A DNA stretch of 64,000 nt from CAYLHF01 sp964383365 (GCA_964383365.1 CAYLHF010000001.1:77513-141512); one strand, 5' to 3'. Counted from the first letter of the stretch, positions 1-9,381 are shown. The notes: generated by a model not told the origin, from the sequence alone. Numbers and translations: made by a program.

Positions 1-1068
1 ACGGCCACGATGGTCATCCTGGTGACGGCCGTTTTCGCCAACATCGGTGTTCTTCCTGCCGGGTCAACAGAAGCAAGACCCGTCGCGGCGTACGATTTTA
101 TATTCTCGACCATCGCCCCGCTGGCCATTTTCCTCTTACTCCTGCCTGTGAGTCTCAGAGATATCAAGAAGGCAGGTTTTCCCATGATCGGAATGTTTCT
201 GGTCGGATCTCTGGCTACATCCGTTGGCGTGTTCACCGGCATGTGGATCGTGAATGGACCGGAGACCATCGGGCCGCTTTATCATGCCATCGGGGGCATG
301 TTCGTCGGGACGTATACGGGCGGAAGCGTCAATTTCAATGCGGTGGCCCTTCATTACGATGTCGTCCGAGATGGCGTGTTGTACGGGGGCTCCGTTGTCG
401 TAGATAATATCCTCACCATGATCTGGATCGTGGCGACACTGGCGATTCCCAGACTCTTTGCCCGGGTCTGGCCTGTAAAGCACGCGGCCGAGAGGGAGGA
501 TATCGGGGAAGCGACACTGGGTATCGAGGTAGACACGGAAACCATCCACCCGATAGATATCGGGATGATTCTGGGACTCGGATTCATGGCCGTCTGGGCT
601 TCGGATCAACTGGCAATATTCCTTGCACCGGTGCCTTCCATTATCATCCTGACCGTCATAGCCCTCTTACTGGCCCAGATCCCGGCAGTATCCCGAATCG
701 CCGGAATCCGCGTTATCGGGATGTTTGCCGTGTACATTTTTTTGTCCGTCATCGGGGCGTTCGCAGACATCGGAGCCCTCGCCGGTCTTGGCTCGCTCGG
801 CATAACGCTGTTGGTTTTCACGTCGGTGACGGTCCTCGTGCACGGCTTGATCACGTACGGCGTTGCATTGATGCTCCGGATAGATCCGGTTATAGCCTCC
901 CTCGCGTCTCAGGCCAATGTAGGGGGCGGCACGTCTGCGCTGGCGCTCGCCCGAAGTCTGGGTCGAGAAGATCTGGTCCTTCCGTCGGTACTCGTCGGGT
1001 CGCTGGGAAATGCTATCGGGACGTTTCTCGGGTTCTGGATGGCCGAACAGTGGATGCATCTGCTGTAG
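1..1068 (+). CDS. DUF819-family integral membrane protein, 5' end cut by window edge
   Basis: The reading frame is open to the first base of the window, so the ATG at 10 is probably internal and about 30 N-terminal residues are missing. The visible 352 residues form about ten hydrophobic segments with the glycine-rich stretches GGMFVGTYTGGSVNF and ANVGGGTSALALARSLG that mark DUF819 (YjcL-like) proteins. The family looks like a secondary transporter, but its substrate is not established. The stop at 1068 overlaps the 3' end of the convergent gene by 56 bp. Family assignment rests on these motifs and overall layout; function is unknown. Confidence 0.8.
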   Translation, partial: TATMVILVTAVFANIGVLPAGSTEARPVAAYDFIFSTIAPLAIFLLLLPVSLRDIKKAGFPMIGMFLVGSLATSVGVFTGMWIVNGPETIGPLYHAIGGMFVGTYTGGSVNFNAVALHYDVVRDGVLYGGSVVVDNILTMIWIVATLAIPRLFARVWPVKHAAEREDIGEATLGIEVDTETIHPIDIGMILGLGFMAVWASDQLAIFLAPVPSIIILTVIALLLAQIPAVSRIAGIRVIGMFAVYIFLSVIGAFADIGALAGLGSLGITLLVFTSVTVLVHGLITYGVALMLRIDPVIASLASQANVGGGTSALALARSLGREDLVLPSVLVGSLGNAIGTFLGFWMAEQWMHLL

Positions 1069-1681
1069 GAGGCTGGATTCTACTCCTTCCGCGGATCGCA
1101 GGACGGGATAATCCGCTCTCGAACGCCCGCACCCAGTCATTAGCTCTCGATAATCGACTGCGCTGGATATGAACCGAATCGAGTCCGATCCATCCGCGCT
1201 CGGAGAGTTCAGATCCGGATAGAACAGCCTCGTCCGAAGCCATGCGACCGGCTTCAAATCGACCGGCCACGGTGAAACACGTCGGGTAGAGTGAAACCAA
1301 CAGATAAGCCGCGTCGATCATCCCGCGCTTTGACCCTCCGCCGCGGATGCGATACAGTGAGTCGAACCGGCCATATACGAGAACGATTGCGTCGCGTTCG
1401 CTTGTTTCGCGCTCGTATCGTCCGGTAAACCGGACACCGATCCGCCGGCCTCGATGGATAAACATCAGATCGACATACTCCTCTCCATTCGGCGTCCGGA
1501 TCCAGATGTCCGACTGGATTTCTACGCCGGTTCGGGACCACCGCGCCAGCCATCCCGAAAGCCGCTCGAGGCAACTACTGGTTTCAGCAACGGGATCTGT
1601 TGCGAGATCTACGTTCATTTTGGCCGCATCGCCCGTCCGGGACAACCAGTCTATTGTTGGCCATGCGCTTACCCGTACCAT
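1013..1681 (-). CDS. Hypothetical protein, possibly nuclease-like
   Basis: A 222-residue protein of unknown function. I chose the ATG at 1681 because GGAG lies 7 bases upstream. The longer frame to 1753 would have to translate through a strong hairpin at 1728-1761. The centre, with EEYVDLMFIHRGRRIGVRF followed by a DAIVLVYGRFDSLYRI strand, faintly resembles the beta core of PD-(D/E)XK nuclease-like proteins, but the canonical E-x-K is not evident, so this is only a hint. The C-terminus is basic and low in complexity. It converges on the DUF819 gene with a 56-bp overlap. Confidence 0.55.
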   Translation of the reverse strand: MVRVSAWPTIDWLSRTGDAAKMNVDLATDPVAETSSCLERLSGWLARWSRTGVEIQSDIWIRTPNGEEYVDLMFIHRGRRIGVRFTGRYERETSERDAIVLVYGRFDSLYRIRGGGSKRGMIDAAYLLVSLYPTCFTVAGRFEAGRMASDEAVLSGSELSERGWIGLDSVHIQRSRLSRANDWVRAFESGLSRPAIRGRSRIQPPTADASTVRPSRTRETSR

Positions 1682-1727
1682 CGTTTTCTCCGTTCTGATC
1701 TTTGTTTCGTTCGGAGCAAAACTACCT

Positions 1728-1761
1728 GCGGGGCTATGACACATTAGTGTCACAGCCCCGC
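1728..1761. terminator. Strong hairpin, likely terminator
   Basis: Two 15-nt arms (1728-1742 and 1747-1761) pair with a single mismatch around a 4-nt loop. On the plus strand the stem is followed by an A/T-rich run (ataatatttt), and on the minus strand by a short T run (ttttgc). It lies between the lipoprotein stop at 1812 and the next minus-strand start at 1681, so it most likely ends the tricorn-lipoprotein transcript. Confidence 0.6.
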
Positions 1762-1811
1762 ATAATATTTTCTAATTCGTTGTCTACCTTATAGTTACAG
1801 TCAATACGAGT

Positions 1812-2276
1812 TCAATTGCCTCCACTTCTGAACAGGAGTAGCTCTGAAGAACCTCCCAGGGCATTGAGGATTCTGGACGTCCGACTGAGTTCCGGAAGAG
1901 CTATTTGTTGCAGGTCTATATCCCCGCTCAGCACCAATGCGTCTTTGTCGACGATCCCCGTGAACACGTCCACACGACTCGAGTCAGAGGCAAACCGAAG
2001 TGTCAGGTCAGGAAAATCGTAGGTTCCTGTGATCTGAATGTTCGTAGTACGAAAAACGGTTTGGGATTCGAGTTGAAACGTGCCTGATCCCGATATATCC
2101 TTCGAGTCAATATCTATATCGAACGTTATGGAAAGTGGGAAGGGAGCATTGGGAAACACCGCAGTTCCATTCCACGTCCCCTGAATATCCGGATCACCGG
2201 ATCCACCGGAATCACAAGCCGTTGCCTGAAAAAGTGTCAGAATCGACAGCAAAAATATCTGAATCATTTTTCTCAT
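1812..2276 (-). CDS. Small secreted lipoprotein
   Basis: A 154-residue protein beginning MRKMIQIFLLSILTLFQATAC. The hydrophobic stretch followed by the ATAC-D lipobox marks signal peptidase II processing and lipidation. The mature part is a beta-rich sequence (GTWNGTAVFPNAPFPLSITF, GSGTFQL, ITGTYDFPDLTLRF) like the small beta-barrel lipoproteins that test whether a fold binds or is exported; the true ligand is unknown. It starts 16 bp after the stop of the S41 protease gene, so the two are probably co-transcribed. The longer frame to 2429 overlaps that gene and lacks a signal, so I rejected it. Confidence 0.75.
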   Translation of the reverse strand: MRKMIQIFLLSILTLFQATACDSGGSGDPDIQGTWNGTAVFPNAPFPLSITFDIDIDSKDISGSGTFQLESQTVFRTTNIQITGTYDFPDLTLRFASDSSRVDVFTGIVDKDALVLSGDIDLQQIALPELSRTSRILNALGGSSELLLFRSGGN

Positions 2277-2292
2277 TCTGATCGGTGATGAA

Positions 2293-5200
2293 CTATTTCT
2301 TATCGAGATCCGCGAGTAAAACGCGGATAGCCCGTTCGAGTTGCTGATCTCTTCCTGATGAAAGTTCGGCGGGAAAGTTACCCTGGCGAACATCCGGTTC
2401 GAGTTGATGGTTTTCGAGCGGCCGACCATCCATCCCGTTAACCACGAGATTCGGGATTCCGAATACTATCTCACGGTCCTGAAGGCGTTCCCACCACACA
2501 AATGTACACGTTCCTGCCACCGGCATTCCGACCACCTTTCCGATACCGAGCGCCTGGTATGCGTACGGAAAACAATGGGCATCCGAATAATTGGCAGCGC
2601 CCGCTAACACGATGGACGGTTTTGCCCATTTGTGTTGTGGTTCCATTCCAACGAGACGGCCCGAGCGCGTCGTGAATGTCATGTATTGTTTGCCAAGCAG
2701 GAACGTAGAAAGATCGTCCACGAGGTCTCCGCCCCCGTTGAATCGCGTATCGACGACCACGCCTTCCCGCGTTACCTGCTCTCCCATTAATTCTTCGATT
2801 ACGGTCCGGTAGCTCGAATCATTCATACCGCGAACATGGACGTAGCCGAGACGCCCTCCAGAGAGGGAGTCGGTCAATTCACGTCGTCGATAGACCCATC
2901 GCTCGTAGGCGAGCTGGGATTCCGCCGACGCACTGATCGCCTTGATCCGTTGCTCCCACACCTTTCCTGATGCGGGGTTCTTAAACCCGAGACGGACATG
3001 TTTTCCCGGTTTTCGGTTCAATGCAGGCCAGACGTTGCTTCCCCCTGCAATCGACTTCCCGTCTATTGACGTAAGAATCGTACCCGGACCTACGTCACTT
3101 CCGACTTCGTCCAGTGGCCCTTTCGGCATGATATCGGCGATCCGCATGCCTTCGCCCGTCCATTGCTGATCGAAGTACACCCCTATGGAAGCCGTCGCAT
3201 CTCCGTCGCTGTCCCTCAGGCGATACCTCCCGCCGGTATGCGAAGCATTCAGTTCACCCAGAATTTCTGAAAAAAGTTCTGCCAGATCGTACTTGTTGGT
3301 GATAAAGGGTAAATAACGCGCATAGGTATCTCGGAGCCGATCCCAATCTGCCCCGTGAAGGTCGGGGTCGTAAAATTTTTCCCGAACCTGGCGCCACATG
3401 TGATTGAAAAAATAGGCACGCTCTGCGGCCGCGTCGAGCATCATTTCGCCGTTGAAACGGATGGTTTTCGCTTTCCCCGATGAGATCTCAACCCGGGATA
3501 TTTTTGATCCTGCAAGCACAAATACATTCTTGCCCTCCTTGTCCAGTTCCAGCCGTCCACCGGACCCGGCGAGATGGACCAATATTTTAGTCTCCTTCGT
3601 CCGAAGATCAGTCTGCCAGAGATTGAATCCCTTCTCAAATTTTGCCAGATAGAGGAGCATTTTCCCATCGGGTGTTACGACGGCATCCGAAAGATTGGAC
3701 GAATGGATGGTAAGTCGACGCTTGCGGTCTCTGATTCCATCGAGTTCTATTACAACCGGTTTTACCGTCCCTGTCTTTTTATCCGATTCTTTTTTCGAAG
3801 ACGTCGCCTTGCCTTCGGTCTTGGTCGCATCGTCTTCAACCAACTCAGCTTCTTCTTTTGTAAGACGAAATCGATCGTACGCTTCCTGAGTAAAAAACAT
3901 GGCATAGGCATCCGACTGCCCACCACCGGTGGACGCCATAGCGCGCATGCCGTCACGGGATGAAAACCACAGCATCATGTTCCCTCCCATCATCCACTTG
4001 GGTCTGAAATCAGGAAAGCCGCTGCCGGTCAAATTGGTCACCGTACCCGATCCATCGGCCGGGACGAGTCCGACTTCCGTTGACCAGTACGTCGGAAGGA
4101 TATAGCTCACGAGCAGCCACTTGCTGTCGGGTGACCAGGAAAAATATTGATCCCCGTCGGAGTACGAGAAGAAATGGTCCCCTGAAAGAAGGGTCGATGT
4201 GGCGCGTGAGGAAACATCAAGTCGCTTCAGTGTGGTCCGGTTCTCGAGGTAGGCGATGCTCTTCCCGTCCGGGGAATACACGGGTTGAAACGTCTCGTCA
4301 TCCGTCTGAAGGAGGGTCTTTTCGTCTACAATCGTTGCATTGAAAAAATATTTTTCATCCGTTCGAGCGATGGTAGACTCGTACAGATTCCAGCTTCCAT
4401 CCCGTTCTCCGGCGTATACGATACCTTTTCCGTCGGGTCGAAAGTCGATCGACCGTTCCTGCTCCGGTGTGTCCGTAATCTGCCGGGTAGTTCCTCCTTC
4501 GACCGATGTTGCAAAGACGTTTCCGCGAAATACAAAAGCGATCTCCTTTCCGTTCGGCGAGACCGTCATCTCGGAAGCCGACTCAGATACCTTCAGCAGC
4601 GTTCGATTCCGCACACCGGAGTCCCGGTTGATCTGGATGCTTACGGGCGTAGGCGTGCCACCCGGGCGCATGGTATATATCCGCCCATCATGGACAAAAC
4701 AGAGTCGGCCATCATCGGATCGACTTAAAAATCGAACCGGATCCGCGTCGAAATGCGTCAATTGCTTGCCGACTCCCTCCTCGAAAAAGATCGCATGGTG
4801 AATGTTGAGCGTACCGGATGCCTCCGAGAGATAGTACATCCCCTCTTCCGATTCGTCGAAAACGGCATTCCGATCTTCCCCGGAAAATTCTGAAACAGGA
4901 CGAAATCGTCCGGTGGCCGGTTCGTACAGGATGATATCCCGACTCGCCGAAGACGTATGATGCTTTCGCCATGGATCTTCAATTCCGGGTCTGTTTTCGT
5001 AGAGCATCTGTGTCCCTGAGGCGTTGAACTGGACGTGGTAGGCGGGGACGGTAAGCACCTGATAGACCCGACCTCCATGTACTCCGACCCGGTACAACTC
5101 CGGGTGACGGGAAGTCGGAAAAGAACCACTTGCCGAATCGTCGAGTCGAGCAGACGAGAAGTAGACGTCCCGATCATCTACCGAGAATGTGGACGGGAAA

Positions 5201-5619
5201 TCATCTGATGAATGAAACGTAAGCCTTGTGGCCTGCCCTCCATGTATCGAAATCTCGAAAACATCGAAGTTGCCGAATCGGTCGGATGCAAATGCTACAG
5301 TCTGTCCGTCGTGGGAGATGACCGGCATGAAATCGTGTCCCGAATACGAGGTCAGCTGCACCGCCAGTCCTCCGGAGGCTTCGACCCGAAAGAGATCACC
5401 CTGATACGAAAACACGATTGTTTTTCCGTCCGGAGTGATGACCGGATATCGTAGCCAGAGCGGATCATCGGACTGCGCCGTGAATGAGGTAGCGGTGCTC
5501 CCCGTGTAATCATTCGAGACAGATGGGTCCGAGGCATGATAATCTGAGGCTAACGTATCCAGACCGAACCAGATCGAGCTTAGCAGGATGACAAGAATCG
5601 CCGTTGAGAAAAATCGCAT
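2293..5619 (-). CDS. Tricorn-like S41 protease with beta-propeller and PDZ domain
   Basis: A 1108-residue exported peptidase. A signal peptide (MRFFSTAILVILLSSIWFGL) is followed by two sets of TolB/WD40-type propeller blades (about residues 50-340 and 345-720, with repeated TPDGK, SPDGK and RPDGK turns), a C1-like helical region with SH at 793-794, a PDZ domain near 830-900, and the S41 catalytic domain. The tricorn catalytic residues can all be placed: Ser793-His794, nucleophile Ser1012 in NYSDAHCFP, and Glu1074 in NHQLEPDV. Tricorn homologues degrade peptides, and the signal peptide places this one outside the cytoplasm. A lipoprotein gene follows immediately. Confidence 0.92.
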   Translation of the reverse strand: MRFFSTAILVILLSSIWFGLDTLASDYHASDPSVSNDYTGSTATSFTAQSDDPLWLRYPVITPDGKTIVFSYQGDLFRVEASGGLAVQLTSYSGHDFMPVISHDGQTVAFASDRFGNFDVFEISIHGGQATRLTFHSSDDFPSTFSVDDRDVYFSSARLDDSASGSFPTSRHPELYRVGVHGGRVYQVLTVPAYHVQFNASGTQMLYENRPGIEDPWRKHHTSSASRDIILYEPATGRFRPVSEFSGEDRNAVFDESEEGMYYLSEASGTLNIHHAIFFEEGVGKQLTHFDADPVRFLSRSDDGRLCFVHDGRIYTMRPGGTPTPVSIQINRDSGVRNRTLLKVSESASEMTVSPNGKEIAFVFRGNVFATSVEGGTTRQITDTPEQERSIDFRPDGKGIVYAGERDGSWNLYESTIARTDEKYFFNATIVDEKTLLQTDDETFQPVYSPDGKSIAYLENRTTLKRLDVSSRATSTLLSGDHFFSYSDGDQYFSWSPDSKWLLVSYILPTYWSTEVGLVPADGSGTVTNLTGSGFPDFRPKWMMGGNMMLWFSSRDGMRAMASTGGGQSDAYAMFFTQEAYDRFRLTKEEAELVEDDATKTEGKATSSKKESDKKTGTVKPVVIELDGIRDRKRRLTIHSSNLSDAVVTPDGKMLLYLAKFEKGFNLWQTDLRTKETKILVHLAGSGGRLELDKEGKNVFVLAGSKISRVEISSGKAKTIRFNGEMMLDAAAERAYFFNHMWRQVREKFYDPDLHGADWDRLRDTYARYLPFITNKYDLAELFSEILGELNASHTGGRYRLRDSDGDATASIGVYFDQQWTGEGMRIADIMPKGPLDEVGSDVGPGTILTSIDGKSIAGGSNVWPALNRKPGKHVRLGFKNPASGKVWEQRIKAISASAESQLAYERWVYRRRELTDSLSGGRLGYVHVRGMNDSSYRTVIEELMGEQVTREGVVVDTRFNGGGDLVDDLSTFLLGKQYMTFTTRSGRLVGMEPQHKWAKPSIVLAGAANYSDAHCFPYAYQALGIGKVVGMPVAGTCTFVWWERLQDREIVFGIPNLVVNGMDGRPLENHQLEPDVRQGNFPAELSSGRDQQLERAIRVLLADLDKK

Positions 5620-5750
5620 GGTGGACGTGAGTAGAGGTGAACAGGTATCGGAGGTTCTCGATGTCGGCGTGCAAGGTCTAGATGACCGTTCGCATTAGCA
5701 AGCCGAATCGATGGTGTGTATTTTTCTGTCTCCACATTAAGAGGCCATCT

Positions 5751-6023
5751 GTGTACGAATTGATTGGAAAGCGGGTTCGCGTTCATCTCTATAGCCGCGA
5801 CGGTATCGCGGTAGGAACGGTCGAAGGACGCGTCGCCGATTTCGCCGCAAGCGTTGAAGTCGCTGACGGCATGCAAAAAGATCTGGTGTACGTGGTCGAT
5901 ATTTCGACAGGCGACCCAGACGTTCCGTATAAAAATAGCTCGGGCGAAGAGAATGAATCCTGGTTTGCCGTACAGGATGTGGAGGTTGTAGTAGACGAGG
6001 GCCCCCGCCTCTTCATGAATTAG
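5751..6023 (+). CDS. Small hypothetical protein, GTG start
   Basis: A 90-residue protein read from GTG at 5751, which has GAGG at 5741-5744 six bases upstream. The upstream ATG at 5682 adds a basic, Cys-rich tail with no site. The product begins VYELIGKRVRVHLYSRDG, an SH3-like run of short beta strands, then ADFAASVEVADG and a final acidic strand. It reads like a small beta-barrel protein, but I do not recognise the family. It diverges from the tricorn-like gene and ends ten bases before an assembly gap. Confidence 0.6.
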   Translation: MYELIGKRVRVHLYSRDGIAVGTVEGRVADFAASVEVADGMQKDLVYVVDISTGDPDVPYKNSSGEENESWFAVQDVEVVVDEGPRLFMN

Positions 6024-6033
6024 TGCTACGGGC

Positions 6034-6133
6034 NNNNNNNNNNNNNNNNNNNNNNNNNNNNNNNNNNNNNNNNNNNNNNNNNNNNNNNNNNNNNNNNNNN
6101 NNNNNNNNNNNNNNNNNNNNNNNNNNNNNNNNN
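6034..6133. other. Assembly gap (100 N)
   Basis: Exactly 100 N, the usual placeholder for a gap of unknown size. The flanks share no sequence, so real bases are missing, probably including the start of the gene whose 3' end follows. Confidence 0.99.
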
Positions 6134-6134
6134 G

Positions 6135-6305
6135 CAGGGGGCAATGGGCGAGGTGCCCGGTGCAGCGGGCGAGGTGCGAAAAGACTACTCCAACACCCAT
6201 CCGGAGGCTTATCTCCAGTACGTCCGTGAAACGATCGAGGCTCCTGACGTCACCCAGAGGCATCTGGGAGCATCTGTTTTCACTGTTTTTAGACCTTTCA
6301 TCTGA
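6135..6305 (+). CDS. 3' fragment of an unidentified protein next to the polyketide cassette
   Basis: Directly after the gap one frame stays open for 56 codons to TGA at 6303-6305. It reads MGEVPGAAGEVRKDY, then THPEAYLQYVRETIEAP and VTQRHLGASVFTVFRPFI. The codon choice looks coding (GAG, GTG, CTC and GAC rich). The next start codon (TTG 6306) follows the stop without a single base between, so this gene is probably the first visible member of the polyketide operon. An ATG at 6144 could be the true start, or the gene may begin inside the gap. Too little remains to name a family. Confidence 0.45.
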   Translation, partial: QGAMGEVPGAAGEVRKDYSNTHPEAYLQYVRETIEAPDVTQRHLGASVFTVFRPFI

Positions 6306-7493
6306 TTGAGGAAATCCAAATTATTGAGTTGTGCCATTCACCACATCGAGACACTCGTTCCCGAATTTTCGTACAGTCAGGCGTTCATCGGGGAAATAAT
6401 GAAGAGTCATCTCCCGTCGGGCGGTAAGACAGAGCGCGTACTGAATCGCATCTACAGACACTCGGGGATTGACACCCGGCACAGCGTGATCGGGGATTAC
6501 GCCCCCGTCGGAATCGGTCGCGAACATATTGGAGACCATTCAACAAGGACCCCTGGATCGGAGCGTGATCCCAACGCCGGTGAGGGTATTTTTTTCGACC
6601 CGCAACAAGGTAGATTCCTCTCGCCCGGCACGGGGGCACGAAATGAACTGTATACCCATGAAGCCAGGAGCCTCTTCTCCCGGGTCGCGGCCGCCTGTAT
6701 GGATCATTCGACGTTTTCGAAACAGGACGTGACGCACGTAATAACGGTCTCCTGCACCGGCTTTTTTGCGCCCGGTCCTGACTATTATGTGGTAAGAGAC
6801 CTGGGCCTTCGGCCGGAGACGGAGCGGGTCCATATCGGTTTTATGGGATGCTACGCCGCATTTACGGCTCTCAGAATGGCCCGTGCCATCTGTGCACTCG
6901 TCCCCGACGCCGTCGTGCTCATCGTGAGCGTGGAACTCTGTACACTCCATCTCGAGCCATCCGAAGTCCTGGACAATATTATCGCATGCTCGGTGTTTGC
7001 CGACGGGGCGGCCGCCGCGGTCGTGAGTTCGAGAGAGCGACCTCGAGCTGGCCGTTCGCTGATCATCGACGAACTTGCCTCGACAATTGCCCCGGACAGC
7101 GAAGCAGATATGGCCTGGACCATCGGTGATCGTGGCTTTGAAATGGTACTCTCCACCTACGTCCCGCGCATCCTGGAGGCAAATGTGGCCGGCATGGTCG
7201 GTGATTTACTCGGCAGATCCGCGATCCATCCATCGGATGTAGACCACTGGGCGATCCATCCGGGGGGAAGAGCCATTCTCGATAAGATCGAGAAAGCCCT
7301 CTCTTTACCGGAAAAGGCGCTGGATACGCCCCGCCGGGTTCTCCGGGAAAACGGAAATATGAGTAGTGCCACGATTTTTTTCGTACTGAATGCCATGATG
7401 TGCGACCCGGACGTCGGTAAAGGAGATCGGCTATGTGCACTGGCCTTCGGACCGGGTCTCACCGTAGAATCCGGCCTCCTGACACGAGCCTGA
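6306..7493 (+). CDS. Type III polyketide synthase
   Basis: A 395-residue chalcone/stilbene-synthase-type enzyme. These homodimers extend an acyl-CoA starter with malonyl-CoA and cyclise the chain without an acyl carrier protein. The catalytic triad is complete: Cys150 in VSCTGFFAPGPD, His317 in AIHPGGRAILD and Asn350 in ENGNMSSATIFFVL. The frame can begin at TTG 6306, abutting the previous stop, or TTG 6324; the first conserved segment (IHHIETLVP) starts at residue 11, so either is possible. The methyltransferase and FAD monooxygenase that follow within 21 bp suggest a tailored alkylpyrone, alkylresorcinol or similar phenolic product. Starter and product cannot be read from sequence. Confidence 0.93.
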   Translation: MRKSKLLSCAIHHIETLVPEFSYSQAFIGEIMKSHLPSGGKTERVLNRIYRHSGIDTRHSVIGDYAPVGIGREHIGDHSTRTPGSERDPNAGEGIFFDPQQGRFLSPGTGARNELYTHEARSLFSRVAAACMDHSTFSKQDVTHVITVSCTGFFAPGPDYYVVRDLGLRPETERVHIGFMGCYAAFTALRMARAICALVPDAVVLIVSVELCTLHLEPSEVLDNIIACSVFADGAAAAVVSSRERPRAGRSLIIDELASTIAPDSEADMAWTIGDRGFEMVLSTYVPRILEANVAGMVGDLLGRSAIHPSDVDHWAIHPGGRAILDKIEKALSLPEKALDTPRRVLRENGNMSSATIFFVLNAMMCDPDVGKGDRLCALAFGPGLTVESGLLTRA

Positions 7494-7514
7494 CCTCACC
7501 ATGCTCAGATTGCC

Positions 7515-8207
7515 ATGAATCTGATCCTCAGAAACAGGAATCCCGGTCTCGTCGAACGAATGGACGACCCGTTGTGTGACCGGAAAATGCTGTTCCGGAC
7601 ATATGACCGATTCCACATCATCAACCGATTGATCTCAGGTTGGAGACGAATCTATCTCCAGTACGTCCGGCCAGAACTGTCGGGGGGTGCGACGAGTATT
7701 CTGGATGTGGGCTGTGGAGGTGGTGACATAACTCGACGCCTGGCAGAATGGGCTGCAAGGGACAGCTTCCCGGTTCAAATTACCGGAATTGACCCCGACG
7801 AACGAGCGCTTGAGTACATCTCGACCCGTGTGTTTCCCCGGTCCATTACGTTCCGAGCCGTCACCACGAGTGATCTCGTACGCGAGGGGGCTTCCTTCGA
7901 TCTGGTCCTGTCGAATCATCTCCTCCATCACCTGGGTGACTCAGACCTCATGGCACTTCTGGATGATTCCTCCGCTCTCGCCAGGAGGCTCGTCATCCAC
8001 AATGATATCAGGCGAGACGATCTCGCCTACGCCGGATTTCTGTCGACCCTGCCCTTCTTCCCGGGATCCTTTATCACCGTAGATGGACTTACCTCGATCC
8101 GTCGAAGCTTTACGCCATCGGAATTGGAGCCACTCCTGCCCGCCGGATGGGCGGTCCGACGGATGGCCCTCTTCAGAAACCTGATTTATTGGAGACCCCT
8201 TGACTGA
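7515..8207 (+). CDS. SAM-dependent methyltransferase of the polyketide cassette
   Basis: A 230-residue class I methyltransferase. Motif I is ILDVGCGGGDITRRLAE near residues 60-75, followed by an acidic motif II (TGIDPDE) and a SNHLLHHL segment typical of small-molecule methyltransferases. The N-terminus (RMDDPLCDRKMLFRTYDRF) resembles methyltransferases often found beside type III polyketide synthases in Bacteroidota. It starts 21 bp after the synthase and overlaps the next gene by 8 nt, so it most likely methylates the synthase product. The exact position methylated is unknown. Confidence 0.88.
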   Translation: MNLILRNRNPGLVERMDDPLCDRKMLFRTYDRFHIINRLISGWRRIYLQYVRPELSGGATSILDVGCGGGDITRRLAEWAARDSFPVQITGIDPDERALEYISTRVFPRSITFRAVTTSDLVREGASFDLVLSNHLLHHLGDSDLMALLDDSSALARRLVIHNDIRRDDLAYAGFLSTLPFFPGSFITVDGLTSIRRSFTPSELEPLLPAGWAVRRMALFRNLIYWRPLD

Positions 8208-9381
8208 CCGACCGGACATATTGATTGTAGGCGCGGGGCCCGTCGGCCTGTATCTGGGGTGCCTGTTGGCTCAGCGCGGCATTTCCTTCGTCATCGTCGA
8301 ATCACGGGCGGAAAGGACCCGGCACAGCCGCTCTATAGGAATCCACCCTCCTGCTCTCGAAATGATGGAGGAGATCGGGATCGTAGATTCGCTTATCGCT
8401 GCCGGGATTAAAGTCTCGGGTGGTATCGCCTTCGGATCGACCCATCGTTTGGGCCGGCTCTCTTTCGCTTCGTGTCCACCGCCGTACCGATTCGTCCTGT
8501 CTCTCCCCCAACACGTGACAGAGACCATTCTGGAGGAGCGGCTCGAACAACTCGCTCCCGGTCGAATACGAAGAGATACGACCCTGCATGATTTTACGAT
8601 CGGCGAAACGGGCGTCCGGTCAACGGTCAATGATCCGGACGGAGCGAAAACGATAGAATCGGGATTGTTGGTCGGGTGCGATGGCATTTTATCCACCGTC
8701 CGAACGCTTGCGGCTATCCGATGGGAAGGAGGTCGTTATCCGGATACCTATGTCATGGGCGACTATTCGGACAACACGTCGTTCGGAAGTGATGCCGCCA
8801 TTTTTCTGCATCGAGACGGCCTCGTAGAATCCTTCCCGCTACCGGGTGGACGTCGACGATGGGTAGTAAAAACGGAACACCTGCAGGAAGACCTGACACC
8901 GGAGGAATTATCGTCAGTCGTTTATTCCCGTACCCGGCGTAAACCTGCTCCCGAATCGAATACGATGATCAGTGCATTCGGTGTGCAGCACCGCATGGCC
9001 GCACCCTACGCTGACGGCAGGGTATTTCTGGCGGGTGATGCGGCGCATATCATCAGCCCCATCGGTGGGCAGGGGATGAACCTGGGATGGATGGATGCAC
9101 GGGAACTCGCCTCCCGGATCGCACCGACGGGTAGAGATCAGAACCCATCACTCATGAGCAACCAGGAGCTTCATTCTCTGGCGGTCGCTTACACGTCATC
9201 CCGGCGCCGCGCCACGTCGGTTGCTCTGAAACGTGCATCGTTCAACATGTATCTCGGACGCCGTCAGATCTGGGCACTCCCGAAGATCCTGTTGGTGGGC
9301 CTCATCCTGCACTCCCCGATGGCCGGATTCTTTGCCAGGCGTTTCAGCATGAGAGGAGTGCCTGATGTCCTTTCGCGTTAG
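8200..9381 (+). CDS. FAD-dependent monooxygenase of the polyketide cassette
   Basis: A 393-residue group A flavoprotein aromatic hydroxylase. It has the N-terminal dinucleotide fold (ILIVGAGPVGLYLGCLLA), the DG motif (GCDGILSTVR) and the FAD/ribityl GD motif (VFLAGDAAHIISPIGGQGMN). The TTG start at 8200 has GGAG at 8191-8194 and overlaps the methyltransferase stop by 8 nt, so translation is coupled. Group A enzymes hydroxylate activated phenolic rings using NAD(P)H and O2, which fits oxidation of a type III polyketide. The C-terminus ends in a hydrophobic segment that could touch the membrane. Confidence 0.9.
   Translation: MTDRPDILIVGAGPVGLYLGCLLAQRGISFVIVESRAERTRHSRSIGIHPPALEMMEEIGIVDSLIAAGIKVSGGIAFGSTHRLGRLSFASCPPPYRFVLSLPQHVTETILEERLEQLAPGRIRRDTTLHDFTIGETGVRSTVNDPDGAKTIESGLLVGCDGILSTVRTLAAIRWEGGRYPDTYVMGDYSDNTSFGSDAAIFLHRDGLVESFPLPGGRRRWVVKTEHLQEDLTPEELSSVVYSRTRRKPAPESNTMISAFGVQHRMAAPYADGRVFLAGDAAHIISPIGGQGMNLGWMDARELASRIAPTGRDQNPSLMSNQELHSLAVAYTSSRRRATSVALKRASFNMYLGRRQIWALPKILLVGLILHSPMAGFFARRFSMRGVPDVLSR

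Noticed and set aside
6210..7669. The 17-bp sequence at 6210-6226 recurs exactly at 7653-7669, both encoding YLQYVR in frame
   Set aside because: The flanks differ completely and both copies sit inside coding sequence of different proteins; a short chance match is the simplest explanation.
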